DNA of 64,000 bases. It comes from Thermohalobaculum sediminis. Lineage in GTDB: Bacteria; Pseudomonadota; Alphaproteobacteria; Rhodobacterales; Rhodobacteraceae. The DNA lies in assembly GCF_023487995.1 (NCBI RefSeq), contig NZ_JAMFKN010000004.1, positions 280,514 to 344,513 on the forward strand. Direction: 5' to 3'. The notes beneath the pieces are model-generated. The model saw only the letters and a program-made list of their open reading frames with translations, was not told the DNA's origin and did no database searches. Positions 1-7,677 of the stretch are shown one piece after another. Within the stretch, counting starts at the first letter, position 1, and each line of letters opens with the position of its first letter. A program made the position numbers and the translations under genes.

Positions 1-929
1 AAGAAGCACCAGGTCAGCACGCTCGCGGTCGTCTCGTGCCCGGCGAGAAAGAACACGCCGATCTGGTCGACGAGTTCCGTGTCGGTAAAGCCTGTGCCGG
101 TCTCGGGGTCGCGCGCGGCGATCAGGTCGGCGGCGATGTCGCCCGAGCGGCCCGCGGCGCGGTGCGTGGCGATCATGTCCGCCAGCAGCGCCCGGATCTC
201 GCCCGCCGCGGCAAGCGCCGGACGCGGCTGCGGGATCCGGGCGAAGGGGCGCGACCAGAGCAGCCGGCGCAGTTCCACATTCGCCACGGTTTTCTGGAAG
301 CGCGCGAAGGCGTCGAAGACGCGATGCGCGGTCTCGCCCGCCAGGTCCTGCGAGAAGATCGTGCGAAACACTATGTCGGCGGTGATCCGGCTCATGGTCT
401 GCTCGAGCGGCACGGGGTGGCCGGCGGCGCTCGCGGCGTCGAGCATGGCCTCGCCCCCGCTCACCGCCTCCGCCATCTTGCCGAAGGCGCGGTGGATGTG
501 CATGTGGCCGAAGGCCGGGTCGATCATCCGGCGCTGCCGCTCCCAGTCGGCGCCGTCGGCGACGAAGACGCCATGTCCGACGAGTGGTTCGAGCGCGCCC
601 ACCATCAGGTCGTTCTTGGGAAAGAGCGCGCTGCGCCCCACCAGCACGTCGCGGATGTCGGCGGGGTCCGAGACGAGGAAGATCCCCCGGCGCGAAACCC
701 CCAGCGGCGCCGTCAGGCTGCGATAGGCCGCGCCCGGCAGCAGCGTGATCAGGTCCCGCTCGCCCGACAGGAGCGCCCGCAGAAGGGCGCGCTGCGGGCC
801 CACCGGCCAGGGCGCGGGCGGGCGATAGAGCTGCGCCGGGCCCTCCGCCACGCGAAGCGCCGCGGCCCTCGCCGCGCGCGCCGTGGCGCCGCGAGCGGCC
901 GCGGCGGGCGGGGTCGCGCTGCTGTCCAT
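1..929 (-). CDS. Cytochrome P450, N-terminal 309 residues (runs off the window)
   Basis: Read on the minus strand from the ATG at 929, this frame stays open to the window edge. It carries the P450 I-helix oxygen-activation motif AGHETT at residues 296-301. Upstream it has the C-helix-like stretch WERQRRMIDPAFG, typical of bacterial P450s, where W and R contact the haem propionates. The haem-cysteine loop and ExxR motif would lie beyond position 1 and cannot be checked. There is no N-terminal membrane anchor, so a soluble haem monooxygenase is likely; the substrate is unknown. It is divergent from the NUDIX gene. Family assignment is firm; subfamily is not. Confidence 0.9.
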   Translation of the reverse strand, partial: MDSSATPPAAAARGATARAARAAALRVAEGPAQLYRPPAPWPVGPQRALLRALLSGERDLITLLPGAAYRSLTAPLGVSRRGIFLVSDPADIRDVLVGRSALFPKNDLMVGALEPLVGHGVFVADGADWERQRRMIDPAFGHMHIHRAFGKMAEAVSGGEAMLDAASAAGHPVPLEQTMSRITADIVFRTIFSQDLAGETAHRVFDAFARFQKTVANVELRRLLWSRPFARIPQPRPALAAAGEIRALLADMIATHRAAGRSGDIAADLIAARDPETGTGFTDTELVDQIGVFFLAGHETTASVLTWCF

Positions 930-1099
930 GCCGACAAGCCTGTGCGCGCCGGCCGGCGTTGTCCAGATGGCGGGATGCACGGCTTTGCAACCCTTCGCGC
1001 CGCTTGACCCGCCGGGGCGCAAGGCCTATCCGGCATGGAGATCCCGCGGGGACGACGTCGGGGCAATGCCCCCGAGAGGCACAGAGCAGGCGATCGCCG

Positions 1100-1552
1100 A
1101 TGGGCGCGAATGAGACCGATGGCGCAATGCCCCGGCCGCAATCTGCGGCGCTCGGCTATGTCGAGCGCCCCGAAGGGCTCGCCTATGTGCTGGTGACCTC
1201 GCGCCGCACACGCCGCTGGATATTTCCCAAGGGCGCGGTCAGCGCGGGCGAGAGCCCGGCCGCCGCCGCCGCACGCGAGCTCGCCGAGGAGGCGGGCGTA
1301 CTGGGCGATGCCGCGCCCGAGCCGATCGGCGTCTACACAGCGCTCAAGGCCACCCACCGCGGGTTCGTCGAGCTGCAGGTCGCGCTCTATCCCGTCCGGG
1401 TGCGAAAGATCCTGGACCGGTGGGAGGAGAAGCCGCAGCGCCGCCGGCGCATCGTTCCGGCCGAGGAGGCGGCCGGGCTGATCGCCACCCCCGAGATGGC
1501 CGAGCTTCTCGCCGCCTTCGAGCGGCTGCACGGCGAGGACGGGCGGGGCTGA
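1100..1552 (+). CDS. NUDIX hydrolase (DIPP/MutT type)
   Basis: A 150-residue protein with a complete NUDIX box: G, five residues, E, seven residues, then RELAEEAGV, which supplies the Mg2+-binding glutamates. The fold begins near GYVERPEGLAYVLVTSRR. The box is preceded by WIFPKG, as in diphosphoinositol/diadenosine polyphosphate hydrolases of alphaproteobacteria. The frame is open back to 959, but the upstream part is Arg-rich and unlike the family, so the ATG at 1100 was chosen. It probably hydrolyses a nucleoside-diphosphate-linked substrate in the cytoplasm. The substrate cannot be told from sequence. It converges on the nickel/cobalt permease gene. Confidence 0.85.
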   Translation: MGANETDGAMPRPQSAALGYVERPEGLAYVLVTSRRTRRWIFPKGAVSAGESPAAAAARELAEEAGVLGDAAPEPIGVYTALKATHRGFVELQVALYPVRVRKILDRWEEKPQRRRRIVPAEEAAGLIATPEMAELLAAFERLHGEDGRG

Positions 1553-1562
1553 GGCCGCGCGG

Positions 1563-2507
1563 TCAGGCGAGGCTGGCCGCGAGCATCGCGCCGCTCATCG
1601 CCGCGATGAACAGCCCTCCCGCGATCTGGAGGGCGGGACCCGCGACGCGCGCGGCCCGGCTTCCGCGGCCGGTTGCGGTCAGTGCCGTGCGCCGGGCGCC
1701 GACCGAAGCCGCCGCCACCACCATGACGACCGCTGCCGTGCCGAGCGCCATCGCCGTCACCGCGGCGACGCCGGCCGCCGGCACCCCGAAACGCCACGCC
1801 AGCACCAGCACGATCACCGCTCCGGTGCAGGGCCTCAGCGCGATGCCGCCGACGATGGCGGCGGCATCGCGCCAGCTCCGCATCGCCTCGACCGCCTCGG
1901 CGCTCGGGGCGTGGGCGTGGCCGCAGCCGCAGGCTGCGCCGTGGGCGTGGTGGCCGTGCGGCGCATGCTCGCCGTGGTGGTGGCGGTGATCGCCTGCGCC
2001 GTCGCGGGGGGCGCCCGCCGCGATGAGGCCGCGCAGGCCGCGCCAGGCCATCCAAAGTCCGATCAGCGCGACCGCCGCGGCGCTGGCGGGCGCGAGCATA
2101 CCCTCCACCGTCTCGACCGCATGCGAGGCCGTCATCTCGAAGATCAGGAAGCCGCCATAGACCAGCGCGACCGCCGTTGCCGCCTGCCCGAGCGACGAGA
2201 TCAGCGCAAGCCCCATCAGCCGCCGCGCCGTGCTGGCCGAGGCCATCCCCGCGCCGCCGATCAGCACCTTGCCGTGCCCGGGCCCGATTGCATGCACCAC
2301 GCCATAGGCCGCGCAGGCGCCGATCAGCGACCACAGCGCCGCCGTATCGCCCGCCCGCAGGCGGCTCACGGCGGCGGCGATCAGGTCCTGGAAGGCGCGC
2401 TGCTGGCGCGCGGCCCAATAGCCGATCTCGGCCCCCGCGCCACTCAGCCACAGCGCGAGACCCAGGGCCGCGAGGGCCGCGACGACGATCGCCGCCGTCA
2501 GCCGCAC
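1563..2507 (-). CDS. NicO/RcnA-family nickel/cobalt permease
   Basis: A 314-residue membrane protein with about six hydrophobic segments. The motif HAIGPGHGK, a signature of the NiCoT/RcnA-like family, lies near residues 70-80. A long His-rich cytoplasmic loop (HRHHHGEH, GHHAHG, CGCGHAHA) is typical of metal-sensing loops in this family. A second conserved stretch, LRPCTGA, follows the loop. The GTG at 2507 overlaps the end of the upstream DUF1007 gene by 10 bases in another frame, suggesting translational coupling. It moves Ni2+ or Co2+ across the inner membrane. Direction (uptake or efflux) is not settled by sequence. The DUF1007 pairing is common for this family. Confidence 0.85.
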   Translation of the reverse strand: MRLTAAIVVAALAALGLALWLSGAGAEIGYWAARQQRAFQDLIAAAVSRLRAGDTAALWSLIGACAAYGVVHAIGPGHGKVLIGGAGMASASTARRLMGLALISSLGQAATAVALVYGGFLIFEMTASHAVETVEGMLAPASAAAVALIGLWMAWRGLRGLIAAGAPRDGAGDHRHHHGEHAPHGHHAHGAACGCGHAHAPSAEAVEAMRSWRDAAAIVGGIALRPCTGAVIVLVLAWRFGVPAAGVAAVTAMALGTAAVVMVVAAASVGARRTALTATGRGSRAARVAGPALQIAGGLFIAAMSGAMLAASLA

Positions 2508-3154
2508 AGCATCACGATCCGGTCGGCGAACAGCGCGCCCACGTCCTCCTGCTCGGGCGTCTCCTCGGTCGAGAGCAGCGCGAGCGAGCCCTGCAGCGCG
2601 GCGAGCGCGCTGTCGGGCTCGAACGGCTCGATACGGGCGCGGCACGCCGTGGGCACAGCGCCCTCGAGGCGCGGCTCGTGCGTCGCGAAGTAAGCGAAGT
2701 AGTAGGTCGGGTCGTAGAGCTTGACCAGCACCTCGGCCTCGCCCGGCGCGATGGGGGTCTCGAGCGCCCGCTCGAAGGTGACGGTGAGCCTGCCATCGCC
2801 CATCGCGGCCGTCCCGTTCGACGGGCCGGTCAGCGGCATCTTTGCGCCGCCGTGCCACAGATAGCTGTCGCCCTCGAAGCCCCCCTCCCAAGTGAGCTGG
2901 TCGGTGACGACCTTGGCCGTCTCGTCGTCCGTGAGCACCCCGTCGCCGTCCTTGTCCACCTCGAGCGACTCGAGGATGAACAGCGAGGCGAAGGCGTCAT
3001 ACTGCCAGATCACCCGGATCGCCGCGAGCCGCCCCTGATCGTCGAAGATGAAATGCGCCCCGCCGTCGAGGAAGACATGCGGATGCGCCCCCGCCTGTCC
3101 CGCCGCGAGCCCCGCCAGCGCCGCCGCCGCCGCGCACCGACCGATCCGTCGCAT
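2498..3154 (-). CDS. Periplasmic DUF1007 protein, partner of the nickel/cobalt permease
   Basis: A 218-residue exported protein. The N-terminus (Arg-Arg then an Ala-rich hydrophobic core ending AGQAGA) looks like a Sec signal peptide. The mature part opens with HPHVFLD, the histidine motif at the start of DUF1007 proteins that probably binds a transition metal. An EF-hand-like loop, DKDGDGVLTDDE, lies in the middle. The ATG at 3154 was chosen because a good ribosome site (GAGGGGCGG) lies just upstream and the signal peptide starts there. It is the first gene of a two-gene operon. Likely role: capturing or buffering metal for the permease. The exact role is inferred. Confidence 0.8.
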   Translation of the reverse strand: MRRIGRCAAAAALAGLAAGQAGAHPHVFLDGGAHFIFDDQGRLAAIRVIWQYDAFASLFILESLEVDKDGDGVLTDDETAKVVTDQLTWEGGFEGDSYLWHGGAKMPLTGPSNGTAAMGDGRLTVTFERALETPIAPGEAEVLVKLYDPTYYFAYFATHEPRLEGAVPTACRARIEPFEPDSALAALQGSLALLSTEETPEQEDVGALFADRIVMLCG

Positions 3155-3281
3155 TCCGCCCCTCGCGCCTGTCACGTGGTGTCGCCGAGAATATAGGCGA
3201 TCGCCGCGGGCTTGCAGCCCCTTCCGCTTCGTTTGCGTGGCGGATAAGCCGGGGCGACCGAAGCCACATGGGGGAGACGCG

Positions 3282-4457
3282 ATGACCGCGCAGTGCAGCA
3301 CCGACATCGACGACGAGATCCGCGCGATCCGCGAGGGCGTGGCCGAGCTTTGCGCCCGCTTCGGCGGCGACTACTGGCGCGAGAAGGACCGCGCGCGCGC
3401 CTATCCCGGCGAATTCGTCGCGGCGCTGACCGAAGCCGGCTACCTTGCCGCCCTGATCCCCGAGGAATTCGGCGGCTCGGGCCTCGGACTGCGCCAGGCC
3501 TGCGCGATCCTCGAGGAGATCCATCGCTCGGGCGGGAATTCGGGCGCCTGCCACGCGCAGATGTACATCATGGGCACGATCCTGCGGCACGGCTCGGCGG
3601 TGCAGAAGGCCGAATGGCTGCCGAAGATCGCGAGCGGGGAGATCCGCCTCCAGGCCTTCGGCGTGACCGAGCCCACCTCGGGCACCGACACGCTCAGCCT
3701 GCGCACCACCGCGGTGCGCGAGGGCGACACATACGTCATCAACGGCCAGAAGATCTGGACCAGCCGGGCCGAGCATTCCGACCTCATGCTTCTGCTCGCC
3801 CGCACGACGCCGAAGGACCAGGTGACGAAGAAGGGCACGGGGCTGTCCACCTTCATCGTCGACATGCGCGCCGCGCGGGGGCAGGGGCTCGAGATCCGCC
3901 CCATCCGGGCAATGGTCAACCATTCCTCCTGCGAAGTGTTCTTCGACAATCTGCGCATCCCGGCCGAGAACCTCGTGGGCGAGGAGGGGATGGGGTTCCG
4001 CTACGTGCTCGACGGCATGAACGCCGAGCGCACGCTGATCGCGGCCGAATGCATCGGCGACGCGCGCTGGTTCATCGAGAAGGCCACCGCCTATGCCTCG
4101 TCGCGCGAGGTGTTCGGCCGGCCGATCGGCGCCAATCAGGGCGTGCAGTTCCCCATCGCCAAGGCCTACGCCCAGACCGAGGCCGCCGACCTGATGGTGA
4201 AGCGCGCGGCCGCCGAGTTTGACGCCGGCCGCTCGATCGGACCCGAGGCCAACATGGCGAAGTATCTCGCCGCCGAGGCGTCCTGGGCCGCGGGCGAGGC
4301 CTGCCTTCAGGCGCATGGCGGCTTCGGCTTCGCCGAGGAGTACGACGTCGAGCGGAAGTGGCGCGAGACCCGGCTCTACCAGGTGGCGCCGATCTCGTCG
4401 AACATGATCCTCGCCTATCTCGCGCAGAACGTGCTGGGGATGCCGCGCTCGTACTGA
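3282..4457 (+). CDS. Acyl-CoA dehydrogenase family protein
   Basis: A 391-residue protein covering the whole acyl-CoA dehydrogenase fold. It has the FGVTEPTSGTDT substrate/FAD loop, the NGQKIWTS strand and the AHGGFGFAEEYDVER helix near the C-terminus. It should oxidise an acyl-CoA to the 2-enoyl-CoA with FAD and pass electrons to ETF. The usual C-terminal catalytic Glu (YEGT region) is replaced by YQVAP. A glutamate at residue 249 (NAERT) instead sits where isovaleryl-CoA dehydrogenase carries its catalytic base. The ATG at 3282 follows a GGGGGAG ribosome site. The chain length of the substrate is unknown; the gene stands alone. Confidence 0.9.
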   Translation: MTAQCSTDIDDEIRAIREGVAELCARFGGDYWREKDRARAYPGEFVAALTEAGYLAALIPEEFGGSGLGLRQACAILEEIHRSGGNSGACHAQMYIMGTILRHGSAVQKAEWLPKIASGEIRLQAFGVTEPTSGTDTLSLRTTAVREGDTYVINGQKIWTSRAEHSDLMLLLARTTPKDQVTKKGTGLSTFIVDMRAARGQGLEIRPIRAMVNHSSCEVFFDNLRIPAENLVGEEGMGFRYVLDGMNAERTLIAAECIGDARWFIEKATAYASSREVFGRPIGANQGVQFPIAKAYAQTEAADLMVKRAAAEFDAGRSIGPEANMAKYLAAEASWAAGEACLQAHGGFGFAEEYDVERKWRETRLYQVAPISSNMILAYLAQNVLGMPRSY

Positions 4458-4595
4458 GGGCGCTGTCCCGTTACCGCGTCCGCGCCTTAGATGCGGTCGC
4501 CGCACGGCCATGCCGGGGGCTTGTGCATGCACCACCCCCGATTGTGTCCGCGCTGCCACGCCTGCGCGGCACGTGCGCGGAAGATGCCATGGCAC

Positions 4596-4621
4596 GGAAC
4601 CGCCGGGCACCTCTGCGGGTT
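4596..4621 (+). promoter_or_regulatory. Candidate EcfG-type stress promoter upstream of the small-protein genes
   Basis: GGAAC at 4596-4600, 17 bases, then GGTT at 4618-4621. This matches the alphaproteobacterial EcfG consensus (GGAAC, 16-17 bases, cGTT) except for the least conserved first base of the -10. It lies 34 bases ahead of the GTG at 4655. The stress sigma gene is only 2 kb away, so control by it is plausible but inferred. Confidence 0.5.
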
Positions 4622-4654
4622 GATCGCGCAAACCCCGTGAGAGGAGGCAGAAAC

Positions 4655-4765
4655 GTGAACAGCGCCTATCGAGCCCAGGTCCCGCAATCGCTCCCCGCGC
4701 ATCCGGCGCCGACGCCGCGCGCAGGCACCCCGCGCTCGGACGAGGTGGCGACCCATGTCTCTTGA
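4655..4765 (+). CDS. Possible 36-residue small protein or leader peptide
   Basis: A short frame starting with GTG at 4655, directly preceded by a near-perfect ribosome site (GAGAGGAGG, seven bases upstream). It encodes a Pro/Ala-rich peptide starting MNSAYRAQVPQ, with no membrane segment or recognised domain. Its stop overlaps the start of the PLDc_N gene by 11 bases, so it may act as a translationally coupled leader. The strong ribosome site and the stress-type promoter just upstream argue for translation. No homologue is recognised, and chance cannot be excluded. Confidence 0.4.
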   Translation: MNSAYRAQVPQSLPAHPAPTPRAGTPRSDEVATHVS

Positions 4766-4949
4766 ACTTGTCGGCTTCGGCGCGCTCGCGCTCCTTGCCA
4801 TCAACACCTGGGCGATCGTCTCGGTGCTGGGATCTGGCCGGCCCGCCGGCGCCAAGGCGATGTGGACGGCGCTGGTGCTGATGCTGCCGGTGGCGGGATT
4901 CCTTGCCTGGCTGATGGCTGGCCCGCGGGAGCGCGAATACCGGCTCTGA
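4755..4949 (+). CDS. Small PLDc_N-domain membrane protein
   Basis: A 64-residue protein with two hydrophobic helices, about residues 4-24 and 36-56. They are separated by a short polar loop with GSGRPAGAK, and the protein ends in a charged GPREREYRL tail. The pattern of Asn-Thr-Trp-Ala-Ile in helix 1 and a Pro-containing helix 2 fits the phospholipase-D-nuclease N-terminal (PLDc_N) family, which is often found alone as a tiny inner-membrane protein. The function is not known. An EcfG-like promoter upstream suggests stress induction. It converges with the histidine kinase gene. Confidence 0.75.
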   Translation: MSLELVGFGALALLAINTWAIVSVLGSGRPAGAKAMWTALVLMLPVAGFLAWLMAGPREREYRL

Positions 4950-4972
4950 CCGGCCGCCGCCGCGCGCCCCGC

Positions 4973-6742
4973 TCACTCGGCGGCGTCGCGGCGCTCCTCG
5001 CGGTGGCGCAGTTCGAAGGCTCCCGGCAGGGCCGCGGCATGGCTGCCCAGAGGCCCGGTGAGAGTCACCCGATAGACCGTGCCCTCGACCGTCTCGCGCG
5101 TCAGCGTGCCGCCGATCTGGCGGGCGAACCCCTCCATCAGCCGTGCGCCGAGGCCCGAGTTGCGGTCGAGTGGCGCGCCGGGCTCGTCGCTTTCGCCCTC
5201 CCGTCCGGCGCCGCCGAGATCGTTCTCCAGCGTGATCCTGAAATTCTCGCCGTCGCGCGCGAGGCCTAGGCGGATCTCGGTCGGGCCGCTGGCTCCGACC
5301 GCGTGCTTGAACACGTTCGACACCGCCTCGGTCATGAACAGCGCGATCGGGGTCGCCACCTCGGTGCCCACGGTGATGGGCTCGAGCGCCGTCTCGAAAC
5401 GCACCGTGGCGCGGGCGGGCTTGAGCGAAGTGGTGAGGTGCTCGCACAGGTCGCGCAGCAGGTGGTCGAGCGGGATCGAGTCGAGCCGCTCGGTCGCGTA
5501 GAGATTCTGGTGCACCAGCGCGAGGCCGTGGATGCGGTCCTGCACCAGCCTGAGCGAGCGCCGCTCGGCCTCGCTCTCGGACCGGCGAAGCTGCATGTTC
5601 ATCAGGCTCGACACCATCTGGAGGTTGTTCTTGACCCTGTGGTGCACCTCGAGCAGCAGCGATTTCTGCGACGCCACCATGTCCTGCAGCGCCGCCTCGC
5701 GCTCGGCGAGGTTGCGCGCCATGCCCCGGACCGCGTCGCCGAGGTTGCGGATCTCGGTGGGCGCACCGTCGAGCGTATCGATCTCGGTGTCGAGCTCGCC
5801 CCGCCCGAGCCGCGCGGTGACGCGCTCAAGATAGCGCACATGCCGCGTCACCAGCCGGTCGATCGCGGCCGCCGCCACCATCACGGCGATGAGCCACAGC
5901 AGGATCGGCGCGATCACGAGAAGCCCCTGTGCGCTGCCCACGAGGTCGGCGAACCTCAGCTCGCGCGATGCCGTGACCGCCCAGACCTGCCCGGCGATCA
6001 GCGGCACGACGAAGAAGCGCCGCTCGATCCCGTCGGCCGAGCCGAGCAGCATGTCGCCTTCCGTAAAGCTCATCAGGGGCTCGCGATCCTTGGGCAGCCA
6101 GCCGCCCCCGCCGGCGCCGCCGATTGCAAGCAGGGCGCCGCCCTGGCCAAGCACGGCGAAGGAGCGCGGCGTCAGGTCCGAGGCGACGAGCCCCCGCAGG
6201 AAGGTGAGATCGATCCCCACGGCGATCGCGAAGGCCTCGGCGGCAGCATCGGGCATCGGGTAGAAGGCGGTGACGAAGGGGTGCCGGTCGCCCTGGGCTT
6301 CCTGCGGCGGGCCGATCACGAAGCGCGGCCGGTCGAGGAAATCACCCCATGCCGGGTTCCCGGCGATGCCCAGCACCGTTGCGTCCCCGCAGACCGCCCC
6401 GCCCCGGGCGTCGAGCAGAGCCCCGCCCGTCAGCCTCGGGTCGCTGCCCAGCGTGAGGTCGAGCGAGCGGGCGCAGGCGCCGGTCTCGTCGAGCTCGCGC
6501 TTCAGCTCGCGGGCTGCGATCCGAAGGGTCTCGCGGATCGACAGGAACACCGACTGCTCCTCCTCCGCCGCCTTGCGCACGTCGGCGGCGAGGAGTTCCA
6601 GCCGCTGTCCCACCGCGTCGTCGACATTCGACAGCGCCTGGATCACCGCCAGCACGCCGGCGGGAGCCATGGCGACGGCAAGGATCAGCGCGAACTGGAA
6701 GCGAAGGCGCCTCAGGCCGTCGCGGTGCGGGGCATCGGCCAT
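4973..6742 (-). CDS. Membrane sensor histidine kinase, HWE/HisKA_2 type (general stress response)
   Basis: A 589-residue kinase. A first membrane helix at about residues 12-36 is followed by an extracytoplasmic sensor domain of about 230 residues, a second helix (LLVIAPILLWLIAVMVAAAA), and a HAMP-like linker. The HisKA_2 core reads EVHHRVKNNLQ, with the phospho-acceptor His at 367/368, followed by a HATPase domain with NVFKHAV and SGLGARLMEGFARQ. The ATG at 6742 lies 13 bases after the EcfG stop. Kinases of this class phosphorylate PhyR. Position next to ecfG-nepR strongly suggests that role, although the partner is inferred. The signal sensed is unknown. Confidence 0.88.
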   Translation of the reverse strand: MADAPHRDGLRRLRFQFALILAVAMAPAGVLAVIQALSNVDDAVGQRLELLAADVRKAAEEEQSVFLSIRETLRIAARELKRELDETGACARSLDLTLGSDPRLTGGALLDARGGAVCGDATVLGIAGNPAWGDFLDRPRFVIGPPQEAQGDRHPFVTAFYPMPDAAAEAFAIAVGIDLTFLRGLVASDLTPRSFAVLGQGGALLAIGGAGGGGWLPKDREPLMSFTEGDMLLGSADGIERRFFVVPLIAGQVWAVTASRELRFADLVGSAQGLLVIAPILLWLIAVMVAAAAIDRLVTRHVRYLERVTARLGRGELDTEIDTLDGAPTEIRNLGDAVRGMARNLAEREAALQDMVASQKSLLLEVHHRVKNNLQMVSSLMNMQLRRSESEAERRSLRLVQDRIHGLALVHQNLYATERLDSIPLDHLLRDLCEHLTTSLKPARATVRFETALEPITVGTEVATPIALFMTEAVSNVFKHAVGASGPTEIRLGLARDGENFRITLENDLGGAGREGESDEPGAPLDRNSGLGARLMEGFARQIGGTLTRETVEGTVYRVTLTGPLGSHAAALPGAFELRHREERRDAAE

Positions 6743-6755
6743 CCGGGTGCCCGCG

Positions 6756-7370
6756 TCACGCCGGCTGCGTGGCGTGACGGGCACGCAACGCAGCCTCGCC
6801 GCCGTCCGGGCCATCGGCGCTCGCTCCTCGCCCGTTTGCCTCGCTAGGCGCGCCGTCGTCCTGCGGGGCGTCCTCACCGGGCTCGGCATCGCCGCCCTCG
6901 AGCAGCTCGGCCAGGCGGGCGCGGGCGCGGCTCACCCGGCTCTTGATCGTGCCGGGCGCGACGCCGCAGATCTCGGCCGCCTCCTCGTAGGAGAAGCCCG
7001 ACGCCCCGACCAGGATCAGCGCCTCGCGCTGGTCGTCGCCCAGCGTCGCCAGCGCCGTGCGAAAGTCGCGCATCGCCAGCCGTCCGTCATGCGCGGGCAG
7101 GTCGGTCAGCCGCTCGGTCAGCGCGCCGTCGGCGTCCTCGACCTCGTTGCGGGTCTTGCGCAGCTCGGAATAGTAGCTGTTGCGCAGGATGGTGAAGAGC
7201 CAGGCGCGCATGTTGGTGCCGGGCCGGAACTTGTCGCGGTTCGCCCAGGCCTTCACCATCGTCTCCTGCACCAGGTCGTCGGCCCGGTCGGCGTCGCGGT
7301 GGAAGGTGCGGGCGAAGCCGCGCAACGGCTTGAGCGCGGCGACCAACTCGTCGCGGAACGGGTCGCTCAT
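6756..7370 (-). CDS. ecfG: General stress response ECF sigma factor EcfG
   Basis: A 204-residue sigma factor. Region 2 contains RADDLVQETMVKAW and the -10 recognition helix, while region 4 contains YEEAAEICGVAPGTIKSRVSRAR, the -35 binding helix-turn-helix. After about residue 165 there is an acidic, disordered tail (GEDAPQDDGAPSEANG) longer than in most family members. The start codon overlaps the nepR stop by ATGA, so the two are translationally coupled. In unstressed cells it should be held by NepR. It would transcribe promoters of the GGAAC...CGTT type, which occur just upstream of this operon. Confidence 0.93.
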   Translation of the reverse strand: MSDPFRDELVAALKPLRGFARTFHRDADRADDLVQETMVKAWANRDKFRPGTNMRAWLFTILRNSYYSELRKTRNEVEDADGALTERLTDLPAHDGRLAMRDFRTALATLGDDQREALILVGASGFSYEEAAEICGVAPGTIKSRVSRARARLAELLEGGDAEPGEDAPQDDGAPSEANGRGASADGPDGGEAALRARHATQPA

Positions 7371-7552
7371 CGCTTGGCCTCCGCCTCGGCCAGGCGCTCC
7401 AGCAGGTGCAGCAGATGCTCGGGCAGGGGCTCGGCGACGGCATCGTCGTAGAGCCGCCGAAGCTGCACCGTGATCGGGTCTTCGGCGGTGCCGTCGAATT
7501 CCGTGATCCGCGCTTTACGGGGTTCGGCTGCGGACGTTTTCGTGGTGGTCAC
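7367..7552 (-). CDS. nepR: Anti-sigma factor NepR
   Basis: A 61-residue protein with the NepR core: ITVQLRRLYDDAVAEPLPEHLLHLL. This gives the conserved LxxLY and P-L-P features of the two helices that bind sigma region 2/4 or the sigma-like domain of PhyR. It is first in the operon ahead of ecfG, with an ATGA overlap, and is preceded by its own EcfG-type promoter, making an autoregulatory loop. The order nepR-ecfG with divergent phyR is the classical alphaproteobacterial arrangement. Assignment is firm despite the short length. Confidence 0.92.
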   Translation of the reverse strand: MTTTKTSAAEPRKARITEFDGTAEDPITVQLRRLYDDAVAEPLPEHLLHLLERLAEAEAKR

Positions 7553-7609
7553 GGCCTCGGGTCCTCGGGCTGCCTCGGCTCAACCGGCGGTTGGGCCTGC
7601 CTGTCTCGC

Positions 7610-7635
7610 GGAACGAACGCCTTGCCGGCCGCGTT
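7610..7635 (+). promoter_or_regulatory. EcfG-type promoter for phyR
   Basis: GGAAC at 7610-7614, 17 bases, CGTT at 7632-7635: an exact match to the EcfG consensus. It predicts transcription starting near 7643, about 35 bases before the phyR ATG at 7678. It overlaps the opposite-strand promoter almost completely. Confidence 0.85.
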
Positions 7636-7641
7636 GGTTCC
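7616..7641 (-). promoter_or_regulatory. EcfG-type promoter for nepR-ecfG, mirror image of the phyR promoter
   Basis: On the minus strand GGAAC lies at 7641-7637 and CGTT at 7619-7616, again with 17 bases between. The two promoters form an inverted repeat (GGAACgAACG ... CGTTgGTTCC). One sigma-holoenzyme footprint on either strand would cover both, so the two directions may compete. Confidence 0.85.
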
Positions 7642-7677
7642 GAGCATAGCACGGGACGAGCCATGATGGAGAGTCGG

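Noticed and set aside
4973..6889. Longer N-terminus for the stress kinase starting at 6889
   Set aside because: The extra 49 residues are Arg-rich and overlap the sigma gene by 130 bases. The ATG at 6742 fits the membrane helix and the 13-base gap.
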